In this document: piece after piece, positions 1-7,259 of the stretch
Layout: each line of letters opens with the position of its first letter
Numbering within the stretch: the stretch's first letter is position 1
DNA from: Dehalococcoidales bacterium
GTDB taxonomy: Bacteria > Chloroflexota > Dehalococcoidia > Dehalococcoidales > RBG-16-60-22
Reading direction: 5' to 3'
NCBI GenBank assembly: GCA_030603605.1
Contig: JAUVXN010000025.1
Span: 1 to 14,040 of the forward strand
DNA: 14,040 nucleotides
Translations under genes and position numbers: made by a program
The notes under the pieces: generated by a model
Seen by the model: only the letters and a program-made list of their open reading frames with translations
What the model was told of the DNA's origin: nothing
The model's database searches: none

Positions 1-312
1 GTGTGCACTGTCTTGATGAGTAACGGCAAGTATGGGGGTGGCGGTATGTTTGCGGCACCTGATGCCGACCTTACCGATGGCCTTCTTGATGTATTGATAA
101 TAGGTGATTTGAGCAAGCCAGACCTTCTCTGGTCATTACCCCGAGTTTACAAGGGCACTCATCTAACCCATCCCAAGGTCACGATGAAGAGGGGAAGAGA
201 AATAGAAATACGGTCTGCAGAACCAGTGTCTCTTCAAGCTGATGGCGAACTACTTGGTGAACTGCCTGCCCGTTTCTATATCTTACCGGCGGCGCTAAAC
301 ATTGCTGTCTAG
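1..312 (+). CDS. Diacylglycerol/lipid kinase family protein, C-terminal part (5' truncated by window edge)
   Basis: This is the C-terminal part of a DagK/YegS-type lipid kinase, a cytosolic enzyme that phosphorylates diacylglycerol or related lipids with ATP. The visible 103 residues belong to the C-terminal beta-sandwich of the family. Residues 8-21 carry the NGKYGGGGMFAAPDA block, followed by DGLLDVLIIGD (26-36), the YKGTHLTHP segment (50-58) and near the end QADGELLGELPARF (79-92), the usual family ending. The reading frame is open from base 1 (GTG), but the matched region is internal to the family, so the ATP-binding N-terminal domain lies outside the window and this GTG is not the true start. 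The stop is TAG at 310-312. The gene is convergent with tRNA-Pro, 18 bases away. Family assignment is confident; substrate is not determinable. Confidence 0.85.
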   Translation: MCTVLMSNGKYGGGGMFAAPDADLTDGLLDVLIIGDLSKPDLLWSLPRVYKGTHLTHPKVTMKRGREIEIRSAEPVSLQADGELLGELPARFYILPAALNIAV

Positions 313-330
313 ATTTGATTTTTGAACCTA

Positions 331-408
331 TGGTCGGGGTGAGAGGATTTGAACCTCCGACCTCATGGTCCCAAACCATGCGCGCTAACCGGACTGCGCT
401 ACACCCCG
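331..408 (-). tRNA. tRNA-Pro(UGG)
   Basis: The minus strand folds into a complete cloverleaf of 78 nt. The acceptor stem is CGGGGTG/CACCCCG, the D arm is GCGC..GCGC, the anticodon stem CATGG/CCATG encloses the loop TTTGGGA with anticodon TGG, and the T arm is GGAGG TTCAAAT CCTCT. The 3' CCA is encoded (bases 331-333). Its 5' end lies only 4 nt after the porB stop codon, so it is almost certainly released from the por transcript by RNase processing. Confidence 0.97.
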
Positions 409-412
409 CAAC

Positions 413-1351
413 TTAATCCATTTCGGCTAACTTCTGCAACCTCTCCCAGTCCTCGTCTACTTTCCTCTGCAGTTCATCTATTATATGCTTATTTTCTGGC
501 ACAAACAGATGGTCAAACCTCCGCTGTGCCTTCAAATATTCTATCACTGGCTTCTTTTCGGTGGGTCTTGAGGTTATTCTATATTTACCATATTCAACCT
601 CAAAAAGAGGCCACATACAAGTCTCAACGGCAAGTCGAGATAGGTGGATAGTCTCATCAGACGGGAAGCGCCAGCCACGAGGACAAGGTGATATTACATC
701 AATGTAGGCTGTTCCCTCAATTGAAACTGCTTTCTGAACCTTGGTCATAAGGTCTCGCCAGGCATGTGGTGCTGCCTGAGCAGCATAAGCAACACCGTTG
801 GCAACCATCATACCAACCATGTCCTTACGATGCTCTGTCTTACCTGGTATAACTTTTCCCACCGGTGAGGTGGTGGTCCAGGCACCGAGAGGGGTCGCCG
901 CACTACGCTGAATCCCGGTATTCATATAAGCCTCATTATTAAGACAAACATAAAGTATCTGTTGACCTCGCTCGACAACTCCGCTCAACCACTGGAGCCC
1001 AATATCATAAGTAGCCCCATCTCCAGCAAAAGCCACAAATTTAATGTCGCGGTCTGCCATCTTACCTAGCTTGACAAAATGCTTGTAAGTCGTCCAGGCA
1101 GCAGCCAATGTACTGGAAACGTTCTCAAAAGCGCTGTGAATCCAGGGGACTCTCCACGCAGAGTGAGGAAATGGGCTGGTGCAAACCTCGAGACAACCGG
1201 TTGCAGTAGCGGTTACTACCGGCTTACCCAGTGCGGTTATGGCGTGCAATACTTGACGAACGATGATAGGTTCAGGACATCCGTGACAGGCCCTGTGTCC
1301 TGGCGCTAATTTATCTTCCTGATAAGTTAGTTCCTTTAACTTTATAGCCAT
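413..1351 (-). CDS. porB: 2-oxoacid (pyruvate):ferredoxin oxidoreductase, beta subunit
   Basis: This is the thiamine-diphosphate-binding beta subunit of a four-subunit 2-oxoacid:ferredoxin oxidoreductase, a cytosolic enzyme that oxidatively decarboxylates pyruvate or a related acid to acyl-CoA and CO2 and reduces ferredoxin. The 312 residues have the usual PorB length. Visible signatures are C22-x2-C25, C53 and C223 (in SPCPRGWRF), the expected ligands of the proximal [4Fe-4S] cluster, and the ThDP/Mg motif GDGATYDIGLQ (110-120) completed by NNEAYMNTGIQRS (138-150). The ATG is preceded by AAGGAGG at a short distance and lies 9 nt after the porA stop. It is the last protein gene of the operon; tRNA-Pro follows 4 nt later. 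Pyruvate is the most likely substrate from the signatures, but a 2-oxoisovalerate or oxalate enzyme cannot be excluded from this subunit alone. Confidence 0.92.
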   Translation of the reverse strand: MAIKLKELTYQEDKLAPGHRACHGCPEPIIVRQVLHAITALGKPVVTATATGCLEVCTSPFPHSAWRVPWIHSAFENVSSTLAAAWTTYKHFVKLGKMADRDIKFVAFAGDGATYDIGLQWLSGVVERGQQILYVCLNNEAYMNTGIQRSAATPLGAWTTTSPVGKVIPGKTEHRKDMVGMMVANGVAYAAQAAPHAWRDLMTKVQKAVSIEGTAYIDVISPCPRGWRFPSDETIHLSRLAVETCMWPLFEVEYGKYRITSRPTEKKPVIEYLKAQRRFDHLFVPENKHIIDELQRKVDEDWERLQKLAEMD

Positions 1352-1360
1352 AATGCCTCC

Positions 1361-2566
1361 TTACTCTCTAACCGAAAGAAATCTAATGATTGGCGGCTTA
1401 ATCTCACCGGTCTCGGCAATTTTAGACAGCTCGCGGAAAATGTCACCAAAGTCAGAGGGAATCGTGTCCCGACCACCCAGACCATAAAAGAAATCAATCA
1501 TCTTCATCGGGAGACCACGATTGAAGAAGGCTGAGCAGGCCTCGATGAATAAAGGACCTCCCTCAGCACCAAAACACTCACACCTGTCCATCGCCGCCAC
1601 CGCTTTTATATGCTTAAGGGCTTTTACTATCTCATCGGCGGGGAAAGGACGGAAGCAACGGACTTTAAGCATTCCTGCTTTCATACCCTTTTCTCGCATC
1701 CCATCCACTGCTTCCCGGCATGCCCCTGCCCCTGAACCTATGATTAGAATAGCTACCTCAGCATCTTCAAGCCGATAAGACTCTACTAACCCATAATGCC
1801 TCCCACTGATTTTACCGTATTCCTGTCCAATCTCCGGGATGACTCTCAGGGCATTATTCATCGCTTCAAACTGTGGGCGCCTATGCTCAAAGAAATAATC
1901 CCAGTGGTCAAAAGCCCCGAAAGTTTTAGGATGGTCTACATCTAAGAGGGAATAGCGAGCTTTATACTCTCCAACAAAATCTTTTACCACCTCATCGGGC
2001 AAAACTTCAACTCGACCCAAAGTATGCCCCAAAACAAAGCCAGCATGACCATACATTATCGGTAGCATAATGTCGGGGTGTTCAGCGATTCGCACCGCCT
2101 GGATACAATTATCATAAACCTCCTGGTGGTTCTCAGCGAAAATCTGAACCCAGCCGGCGTCACGCGAGCCCATCATGTCGGTCTGGTCGGTAAGTATGTT
2201 AAGCGGGGCAGAAAGAGACCGATTAACCACTGCCATGATGATAGGACAGCGAAGCCCCGAGGCAACCCAGAGAACCTCCCACATAAGAGCCAATCCAGGT
2301 CCACAGGTAGCCGTCATAGCTCGAGCACCCGCAGTAGAAGCCCCGATACAGGAACTCATGGCGGCATGCTCACTCTCCACGCGGATATACTCGGTATCCA
2401 CCAGCCCTTCAGCAACCAATTCAGCAAACTCCATGACGATTTCAGTTTGAGGAGTAACCGGATAAGCAGCCATCACATCGGGATTAATCTGACGGATAGC
2501 TTCGGTCACTGCACTATCACCCTCAAGAGCTTTAATTATGGGCTTTTTCACCATAGCTTCAACCAT
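1361..2566 (-). CDS. porA: 2-oxoacid (pyruvate):ferredoxin oxidoreductase, alpha subunit
   Basis: This is the alpha subunit, which provides the pyrimidine-binding domain for thiamine diphosphate and a C-terminal transketolase-like domain. The 401 residues match the family length. Near the N-terminus is AAYPVTPQTEIVMEFAEL, the YPxTPxT substrate/cofactor motif. It is followed by RVESEHAAMSSCIGASTAGAR with the conserved SEHAAM, then TCGPGLALMWEVL, and DQTDMMGSRDAGWVQ, the arginine-containing stretch typical of PorA. The start ATG overlaps the porD stop as TAATG and has GAGGAGG 7 nt upstream; a second in-frame ATG four codons later is a less likely start. Translational coupling with porD is likely. 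The motifs favour pyruvate, though close relatives acting on other 2-oxoacids share them. Confidence 0.92.
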   Translation of the reverse strand: MVEAMVKKPIIKALEGDSAVTEAIRQINPDVMAAYPVTPQTEIVMEFAELVAEGLVDTEYIRVESEHAAMSSCIGASTAGARAMTATCGPGLALMWEVLWVASGLRCPIIMAVVNRSLSAPLNILTDQTDMMGSRDAGWVQIFAENHQEVYDNCIQAVRIAEHPDIMLPIMYGHAGFVLGHTLGRVEVLPDEVVKDFVGEYKARYSLLDVDHPKTFGAFDHWDYFFEHRRPQFEAMNNALRVIPEIGQEYGKISGRHYGLVESYRLEDAEVAILIIGSGAGACREAVDGMREKGMKAGMLKVRCFRPFPADEIVKALKHIKAVAAMDRCECFGAEGGPLFIEACSAFFNRGLPMKMIDFFYGLGGRDTIPSDFGDIFRELSKIAETGEIKPPIIRFLSVRE

Positions 2567-2868
2567 TATTTTGCCTCCTCCCTTATTGCTTCAGCTTCTC
2601 CCACCATAGTGATGGCTTCCTTAGGGCACTCACGGGCACAAATACCACAACCTTTACAATGTTCATAGTCAAAGCCTACTACTTTACTATCCTTAACCTT
2701 AATGCAGCCATCTGGGCAATAAATCCAGCAAATCATGCAGTCAATGCATTTCTCTTCATCAAGAATTGGTCGAAAAGTACGCCATTTGCCCGACTTATAC
2801 TCTACCGTGTTGCCCGGTTCAACAATTACCCCACCTAGCTCCAGTTCTTTCCAACCTTTTAGCGCCAT
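2566..2868 (-). CDS. porD: 2-oxoacid:ferredoxin oxidoreductase, delta subunit (2x[4Fe-4S] ferredoxin)
   Basis: This 100-residue protein is the bacterial-type ferredoxin subunit that carries electrons from the ThDP site toward external ferredoxin. It has two classical CxxCxxCxxxCP motifs: C41, C44, C47, C51 and C71, C74, C77, C81. Each motif supplies three ligands to one cluster and one to the other, giving two [4Fe-4S] clusters. The N-terminal region (GWKELELGGVIVEPGN...GKWRTFRP) is the usual PorD extension before the ferredoxin fold. An additional cysteine, C55, is present after the first motif and is not expected to be a ligand. The start has GGAG 7 nt upstream, 23 nt after the porG stop. 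It lies between porG and porA, the order common in archaea and in many anaerobic bacteria with separate POR subunits. Confidence 0.94.
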   Translation of the reverse strand: MALKGWKELELGGVIVEPGNTVEYKSGKWRTFRPILDEEKCIDCMICWIYCPDGCIKVKDSKVVGFDYEHCKGCGICARECPKEAITMVGEAEAIREEAK

Positions 2869-2891
2869 TTGCCTTCTCCTTCCAAAAGATT

Positions 2892-3473
2892 TTAGCCGGC
2901 TTGAGCCGATTTATAAGCTTTTTCAAAAGCTGTCACATTCGCCTCGACAACTGCCTTCTTAAATTTACCACCGAGTGATTCTTTAATCATTTTAACCAAA
3001 TTTTCCTTGCTCACTACCTCGACAGCCTGAGCCAGAGCGCCGAGCATGGCTATATTAGGTATGTTTCTACCCATAGTCTCCATGGAAATTGAGGTGGCAT
3101 CAACGATGATTATTTTTCCTTTATAGCCCAGCTTGGCACGAATATCACCTGGCGATTCAGTGGTGTTGATGACAAGTGCTCCGTCTGCCTTCAACCCAGC
3201 TACCACATCAACTTCATCAAGAAGTGTGGCATCCAGTACCACTACTGCGTCGGGTTCAGCAATTTCTGAAAGGTCTCTTAACGGTTTACTACTTATCTTG
3301 GTAAAGGAGCGCATAGCAGCCCCAGCGCGCTCGGCTCCGTAATCGGGCAAGCCCAAAAAATAGTTATCTTCCAAATTTGCTGCCTCTGCCAGAATCTTGC
3401 TTGAGGTCACTGCTCCCTGCCCACCTCGAGCATGCCATCTTATCCCAACTGGGTCCTTTTTTAGTCGCACCAT
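2892..3473 (-). CDS. porG: 2-oxoacid:ferredoxin oxidoreductase, gamma subunit
   Basis: This is the gamma subunit, first gene of the POR operon. With the start chosen here it has 193 residues. Near the N-terminus is IRWHARGGQGAVTSSKILAEAA, the GRGGQGAVTA-like signature, and LPDYGAERAGAAMRSF follows, matching the FPxYGPERxGAP motif of the family. The frame stays open for 25 more codons upstream, but the ATG at 3471-3473 is preferred because GAGGAGG lies 10 nt upstream of it and the protein then begins, as in relatives, about a dozen residues before the GGQG motif. The gamma subunit contributes to the CoA/substrate face of the complex. An 85-nt gap separates it from tRNA-Arg upstream, in which no convincing promoter is visible. 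Confidence 0.92.
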   Translation of the reverse strand: MVRLKKDPVGIRWHARGGQGAVTSSKILAEAANLEDNYFLGLPDYGAERAGAAMRSFTKISSKPLRDLSEIAEPDAVVVLDATLLDEVDVVAGLKADGALVINTTESPGDIRAKLGYKGKIIIVDATSISMETMGRNIPNIAMLGALAQAVEVVSKENLVKMIKESLGGKFKKAVVEANVTAFEKAYKSAQAG

Positions 3474-3559
3474 ATCATGAACACCTCCTCTAAAGTTTCT
3501 TCGCGGGCTTTTTTGTAGCGTTAATATTTGTTTCGGTTTAGTCCCCAATCATCAAAACG

Positions 3560-3632
3560 CGCCCCTGGAGCGACTTGAACGCTCGCACCCAGCTCCGGAG
3601 GCTGGTGCTCTATCCGACTGAGCTACAGGGGC
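3560..3632 (-). tRNA. tRNA-Arg(CCG)
   Basis: The minus strand gives a full cloverleaf of 73 nt: acceptor GCCCCTG/CAGGGGC, D arm GCTC..GAGC, anticodon stem CCAGC/GCTGG around CTCCGGA (anticodon CCG), T arm GAGCG TTCAAGT CGCTC, discriminator G. CCA is not encoded, unlike in the tRNA-Pro of the same window, so it must be added after transcription. It sits directly downstream of two tandem promoters and 85 nt upstream of porG. Confidence 0.97.
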
Positions 3633-3640
3633 ACATGGTC

Positions 3641-3669
3641 ATAATATCACGCAGCCAGCGAAAGAGCAA
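3641..3669 (-). promoter_or_regulatory. Proximal sigma-70-type promoter of tRNA-Arg (and possibly the por operon)
   Basis: On the minus strand, TTGCTC (3664-3669) is separated by exactly 17 nt from TATTAT (3641-3646). The predicted transcription start falls at or just before the 5' end of tRNA-Arg. Confidence 0.6.
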
Positions 3670-3695
3670 TTGAATTTAGCCGAAAATCCGCCTGT

Positions 3696-3724
3696 ATTAT
3701 AGACGCCTTTTACGGATAAAGCAA
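3696..3724 (-). promoter_or_regulatory. Distal sigma-70-type promoter upstream of tRNA-Arg/por
   Basis: On the minus strand, TTGCTT (3719-3724) is separated by 17 nt from a perfect TATAAT (3696-3701). It lies 55 nt upstream of the proximal promoter and uses an almost identical -35 box, so the two look like a tandem pair. It lies downstream of the last antiporter gene. Confidence 0.65.
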
Positions 3725-3749
3725 GTATTGACCTTTCTAAAATAAGCTT

Positions 3750-3767
3750 AGCTTCCCAAAAGAAGCC
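3750..3767 (-). terminator. Weak hairpin after the antiporter operon, possible terminator
   Basis: Right after the stop codon of the last antiporter gene the minus strand forms a short stem, GGCTTC against GAAGCT with a loop of about six bases. Only a broken AT-rich tract follows (TAAGCTTATTTTAG), so intrinsic termination would be inefficient. Read-through into the tRNA-Arg/por unit on the same strand is possible. Confidence 0.3.
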
Positions 3768-3768
3768 A

Positions 3769-5526
3769 TTAAATAAAAACGTCCCAAGCGAGGAGGACAA
3801 TAAGACACAGCAGCACTACAAGCACCATAACTCCCAGTGGAATTCGATAGCGGTCAGGGCTGAAGGTCGCCGGCTCAGGGGTTGGCCTCTCGACATGGAG
3901 GAAAACATACCTGGCGGACCTAATTGTCTCAACAAGGTAGCCCGGGGGATTGGCACTTAGTTTGACGATGAACCAAACGAGACGGAGAGCCAGACTTTCC
4001 ACTGCGCCAAACAAACGGCACACCCAAACACTGAACACATTGTAAGCCAGCCGGGACGGTCTCCGGTAGAACCAGTCGGTATCCAGCGTTATGGTTGCCT
4101 CAACATGGAGCTTCTTTATGAGTAACCAGAAGGCAAGTCCTGTGAAAAACAGGAGCTGCATAGTTTGTATCACATGGGAAGCAGTATACGGCTGGTAGTG
4201 CACTTCAAAGGGTAAAAGATTATAAAGTAGAGCCGGATAAACTCCAATGGCGATACATATTGCTGAGGTCAGTCCCATGCTCACATACATACCCAGTGGG
4301 ACAGGTTTCGGTTTAAGGGAACGGTCAGTGCTAAACCAGGTAAAATACGGGAGTTTCAGGGCGATAGAAAGAAAAGTACCGATAGAGGCTAGTTCCAGCA
4401 GCAAAACCACTGCTCCCAGATGGCTAATCTCTGCCGCATATATAGTCATTGTCTTACTGACAAAACCGCTAAACAATGGAACTCCAGAGATGGAGAAGGC
4501 ACCGACCATGAAGAATATCAGGGTAAGCGGCATTGACCGGAATAGTCCACCGAGTTCGGTAAGTTTGCTCCGACCGGTGGCATAAAGAACGGCACCCATC
4601 CCCATGAACAACAATCCCTTATACAGGATATGGGCAAAGGCATGGGCGGTAGCACCGTTAATCGCCATCTGAGTACCTATGCCGACACCACATACCATGA
4701 AACCAACCTGACTGATAATATGATAGGAAAGAAGACGTCGGCCGTCGTTGGCGAGGAAGGCAAAAACCACACCATAAACCGCCATGATGGCACCTGCCCA
4801 CATCAGCAACTCCAGACCAGCAAAACCGCGGGCGAGCGCATAGACCGCCACCTTGGTAGTAAAAGCACTGAGGAAAACGCTACCGGCAACTGTCCCTTCG
4901 GGATAGGAATCAGGCAGCCACCCATTAAGCGGCGGGACGGCAGCATTAAGAGCAAACCCGAAGAGAATCAAATATGAAGCTATCCCCCCTTCAAAGTGGT
5001 TAAACAATAGCGAACCGGTCTCCCCCAAATGCCAAATAATGCCGGCCATAAGCACACTGCCGCCAAATGCATGCACCAGAATGTAACGGAAACCTGCCCT
5101 TCTTGACTCCGGTGTCCTCCGCGCCCAGATGAGGAAAAGAGAAGAAACGGCCATTATTTCCCAGAAGATAAGTAAGGTGAACAGGTCACCGGCAAAGACC
5201 ACCCCCAGCGAACTACCTACATAGAGCAGGGAGGTTACCTGCTGCACGGTGTCTTTCACGTGGAAGCCGTAGACACCACCCAGGAACCCCATGATGACAA
5301 AAACATAGCCAAAGGCAAGACTTAGCCTGTCCACCCGACACGGCATCAATTCATAGTTAAGAAAGGGAAAGGTCAGGCTTGCCCCCGGCTCCAGCTGCAG
5401 AAGGAAGTAGAAGGCTGCAATAGGGAATATTAGGTATACAGAGGCTCGCACCCGGCGGGGTAGTATTGGCAGTAGAATAGCCCCGAGCACAAAAATTATC
5501 GCCAGCGGGAAATTACTCATCGTCAT
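3769..5526 (-). CDS. Third antiporter-like subunit (MrpD/NuoL/M family) with C-terminal extension
   Basis: This is an integral membrane protein of about 585 residues from the proton-conducting antiporter family shared by complex I (NuoL/M/N) and Mrp antiporters. Numbering from the ATG at 5526, it has the trans-membrane-5 glutamate in LLIFWEIMAVSS (E123), the TM8 lysine in AFTTKVAVYALAR (K225) and the TM12 lysine in HAFAHILYKGLLF (K303). The TM7 lysine that normally precedes the PLxxWLP motif is Asn (N194, in LNAAVPPLNGWLP). After about residue 475 there is an extension containing DTDWFYRR (482-489), an amphipathic stretch and a last hydrophobic helix. The start is uncertain among GTG 5529, ATG 5526 and ATG 5520; all overlap the 78-aa gene upstream by a few codons. 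It is the last gene of the operon. Ion specificity cannot be read from sequence. Confidence 0.88.
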   Translation of the reverse strand: MTMSNFPLAIIFVLGAILLPILPRRVRASVYLIFPIAAFYFLLQLEPGASLTFPFLNYELMPCRVDRLSLAFGYVFVIMGFLGGVYGFHVKDTVQQVTSLLYVGSSLGVVFAGDLFTLLIFWEIMAVSSLFLIWARRTPESRRAGFRYILVHAFGGSVLMAGIIWHLGETGSLLFNHFEGGIASYLILFGFALNAAVPPLNGWLPDSYPEGTVAGSVFLSAFTTKVAVYALARGFAGLELLMWAGAIMAVYGVVFAFLANDGRRLLSYHIISQVGFMVCGVGIGTQMAINGATAHAFAHILYKGLLFMGMGAVLYATGRSKLTELGGLFRSMPLTLIFFMVGAFSISGVPLFSGFVSKTMTIYAAEISHLGAVVLLLELASIGTFLSIALKLPYFTWFSTDRSLKPKPVPLGMYVSMGLTSAICIAIGVYPALLYNLLPFEVHYQPYTASHVIQTMQLLFFTGLAFWLLIKKLHVEATITLDTDWFYRRPSRLAYNVFSVWVCRLFGAVESLALRLVWFIVKLSANPPGYLVETIRSARYVFLHVERPTPEPATFSPDRYRIPLGVMVLVVLLCLIVLLAWDVFI

Positions 5527-5749
5527 CACTTCGGTCGTAGTAATCCTCCTTGCGCTGTAGCCAGTAGTGCCCGATTAATTTGGCAAAGCCAATCAGAATC
5601 AAACAGCCAATGAATCCGAACAGAGAAAAGAATCCGGTAATATGTGACCAGGGTAAGGCATTATGGGCATGCCCGCTCACCAGGAAAAAATCGAGCAAAA
5701 TAAAGATGCCCACAGTTACTACTAAAACCGCTAACCAGCGAAATTTCAT
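5513..5749 (-). CDS. Small conserved two-helix membrane protein of the Mrp cluster
   Basis: This encodes 78 residues with two predicted membrane helices, roughly 5-25 and 38-60. They are joined by a His-rich loop (GHAHNALPWSHI), and the tail is highly charged and acidic, with KEDYYD followed by an acidic cluster. I do not recognise a characterised family. From memory, small proteins with a GF-x-GC...G pattern and an EDYYD tail occur in other mrp-type clusters, but I cannot verify that here. The gene is real by context: its ATG overlaps the upstream stop as ATGA, GGAGG lies just before it, and its 3' end overlaps the next antiporter subunit. Its position between two large antiporter subunits suggests an accessory or assembly subunit of the complex. 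Function is unknown. Confidence 0.8.
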   Translation of the reverse strand: MKFRWLAVLVVTVGIFILLDFFLVSGHAHNALPWSHITGFFSLFGFIGCLILIGFAKLIGHYWLQRKEDYYDRSDDDE

Positions 5750-7236
5750 AGTCCCCCTCCGCTGAGAACATTACCGGCAACTCTGGCAGCCAACTGGTAA
5801 AGGTAGGGAAATTGGTCAGGGAAGATTCCTAGTAAAAGCGAAAATAAGGCAGTCAGTGCCAGAGGAACAACCATCAAGAGTGAAGCCTCACCGAATTTAG
5901 TAAACTTGTCTGAAGGAGCAAAAAAGGCCCGGACGACGATGCTAAAAAGGTAGCCAGCATTGAGCAGACCGCTGAGCAGAAAAGTAGCTACTAAGGCCAT
6001 CTGTCCTACGTCAAACGCTCCCTGAACCAGATACCATTTACTGATGAATCCGCTGACTGGAGGCATCCCAGCCAGCCCTATCGAGGCTAAGGCAAAAGCA
6101 CCCATAGTGATTGGCATCTGTCGTCCGATTCCGTTCAGCTCGCTTACATTCTCACGGTGTGTCTTGACGCGAATAGCACCGGCGCAGAAAAAGAGGGTAA
6201 TTTTCATCGTTGCATGGTTTACAATATGGAGAAGACCGCCGATCCAGGCACTGGGCGAAAGCATCGTCATGCCAAGGACAATGTAGGACAGATGACCTAC
6301 CGTAGAATAAGCTAGACGCATTTTCAGATTGTCTTGGCGTATGGCAATAAGCGAAGCCACCAATATCGTGGCGGCAGTAAGCCCGGCAAGATAACCTGCC
6401 ATACCGCTACCATGCAACAGCGCAGGACCAATGATAAAGCCAATGGCCCGGGCAAAGCCAAAGACGCCGGCTTTCACCACCGCCACGGCGTGGAGCAGAG
6501 CACTGACCGGAGTCGGTGCCACCATAGCCGTCGGCAACCAACTATGTAGCGGCATAATCGCTGACTTGAATCCGAAACTACACAGAAACAGGATAAACAG
6601 CAAGATGACACTGCTCTTACTCACCTGCTCTGGTAGAATTCCCCCTGCCCTAAAATCAACCGACCCGCTGATTTGGTAAGTCACTGCCAGGGCAAAGATA
6701 AGAGCCGTCCCTCCGGTGAGCAAGTAGACCAGATACTTTCTTCCCGCAGATATTGCCTCCGGTGTCTCCTTATGGATGACCAGAGGATAGGTGGCAATAG
6801 TCAATATTTCATAAAATATGACCAGTGTCAGCAGATTAGCAGCAAAAGCGATGCCCATCGTAGCCGAAAGACAAACAGCGAAGCAGGCAAAATAGCGGGT
6901 CTGCTTGTGCTCTGGTATACCGCGCACATAACCAATGGAAAAGAACGAAGTTAAAATCCAGAGTGCTGAGGCAGAAAGGGCAAAGATAATGCCCAAGGAA
7001 TCTACCTTAAGCGCCAGGGAAATGCCCGGAGAAATAGCAAACAAGGTTATCGCCGGATAACTACCCTGGAGCACACTGGGCAGCATGGACAACACAATGG
7101 CAAACTTTGCCAAGGCTGCCATTATTGTCCAAGACTCGCGCACATTTGGCCGTTGATTTGGAATCACAATTAAAACCACGGCTACTAAAGAGACCAGCAC
7201 AGCCAGTAGTGGTTTCAGTGAGTAAACTGTTTCCAT
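5746..7236 (-). CDS. NuoL/MrpA-N-terminal-like antiporter subunit
   Basis: This 496-residue polytopic membrane protein is an antiporter-like subunit closest in motif to NuoL and the N-terminal part of MrpA. The diagnostic block is GFKSAIMPLHSWLP (222-235) followed by APTPVSALLHAVAVVKAGV (240-258). Its H249 is the NuoL/MrpA-type histidine in TM8, where MrpD has lysine. All channel residues expected of the family are present: E143 in TM5, K224 in TM7, H249/K255 in TM8 and H337, H341 and K345 in TM12 (HIVNHATMK). It starts 23 nt after mrpD and overlaps the small gene downstream by ATGA. In canonical Mrp operons this domain is fused to the MbhD/MbhE-like domains as one long MrpA at the start of the operon. 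Here the parts are separate and this part is moved downstream of mrpD. Confidence 0.9.
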   Translation of the reverse strand: METVYSLKPLLAVLVSLVAVVLIVIPNQRPNVRESWTIMAALAKFAIVLSMLPSVLQGSYPAITLFAISPGISLALKVDSLGIIFALSASALWILTSFFSIGYVRGIPEHKQTRYFACFAVCLSATMGIAFAANLLTLVIFYEILTIATYPLVIHKETPEAISAGRKYLVYLLTGGTALIFALAVTYQISGSVDFRAGGILPEQVSKSSVILLFILFLCSFGFKSAIMPLHSWLPTAMVAPTPVSALLHAVAVVKAGVFGFARAIGFIIGPALLHGSGMAGYLAGLTAATILVASLIAIRQDNLKMRLAYSTVGHLSYIVLGMTMLSPSAWIGGLLHIVNHATMKITLFFCAGAIRVKTHRENVSELNGIGRQMPITMGAFALASIGLAGMPPVSGFISKWYLVQGAFDVGQMALVATFLLSGLLNAGYLFSIVVRAFFAPSDKFTKFGEASLLMVVPLALTALFSLLLGIFPDQFPYLYQLAARVAGNVLSGGGL

Positions 7237-7259
7237 AAACCTAAATCAAGTCTCCCAAT

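Noticed and set aside
413..3548. Long plus-strand frames lying inside the por genes
   Set aside because: They are shadows of strongly supported minus-strand genes, have no family signatures and lack ribosome binding sites.
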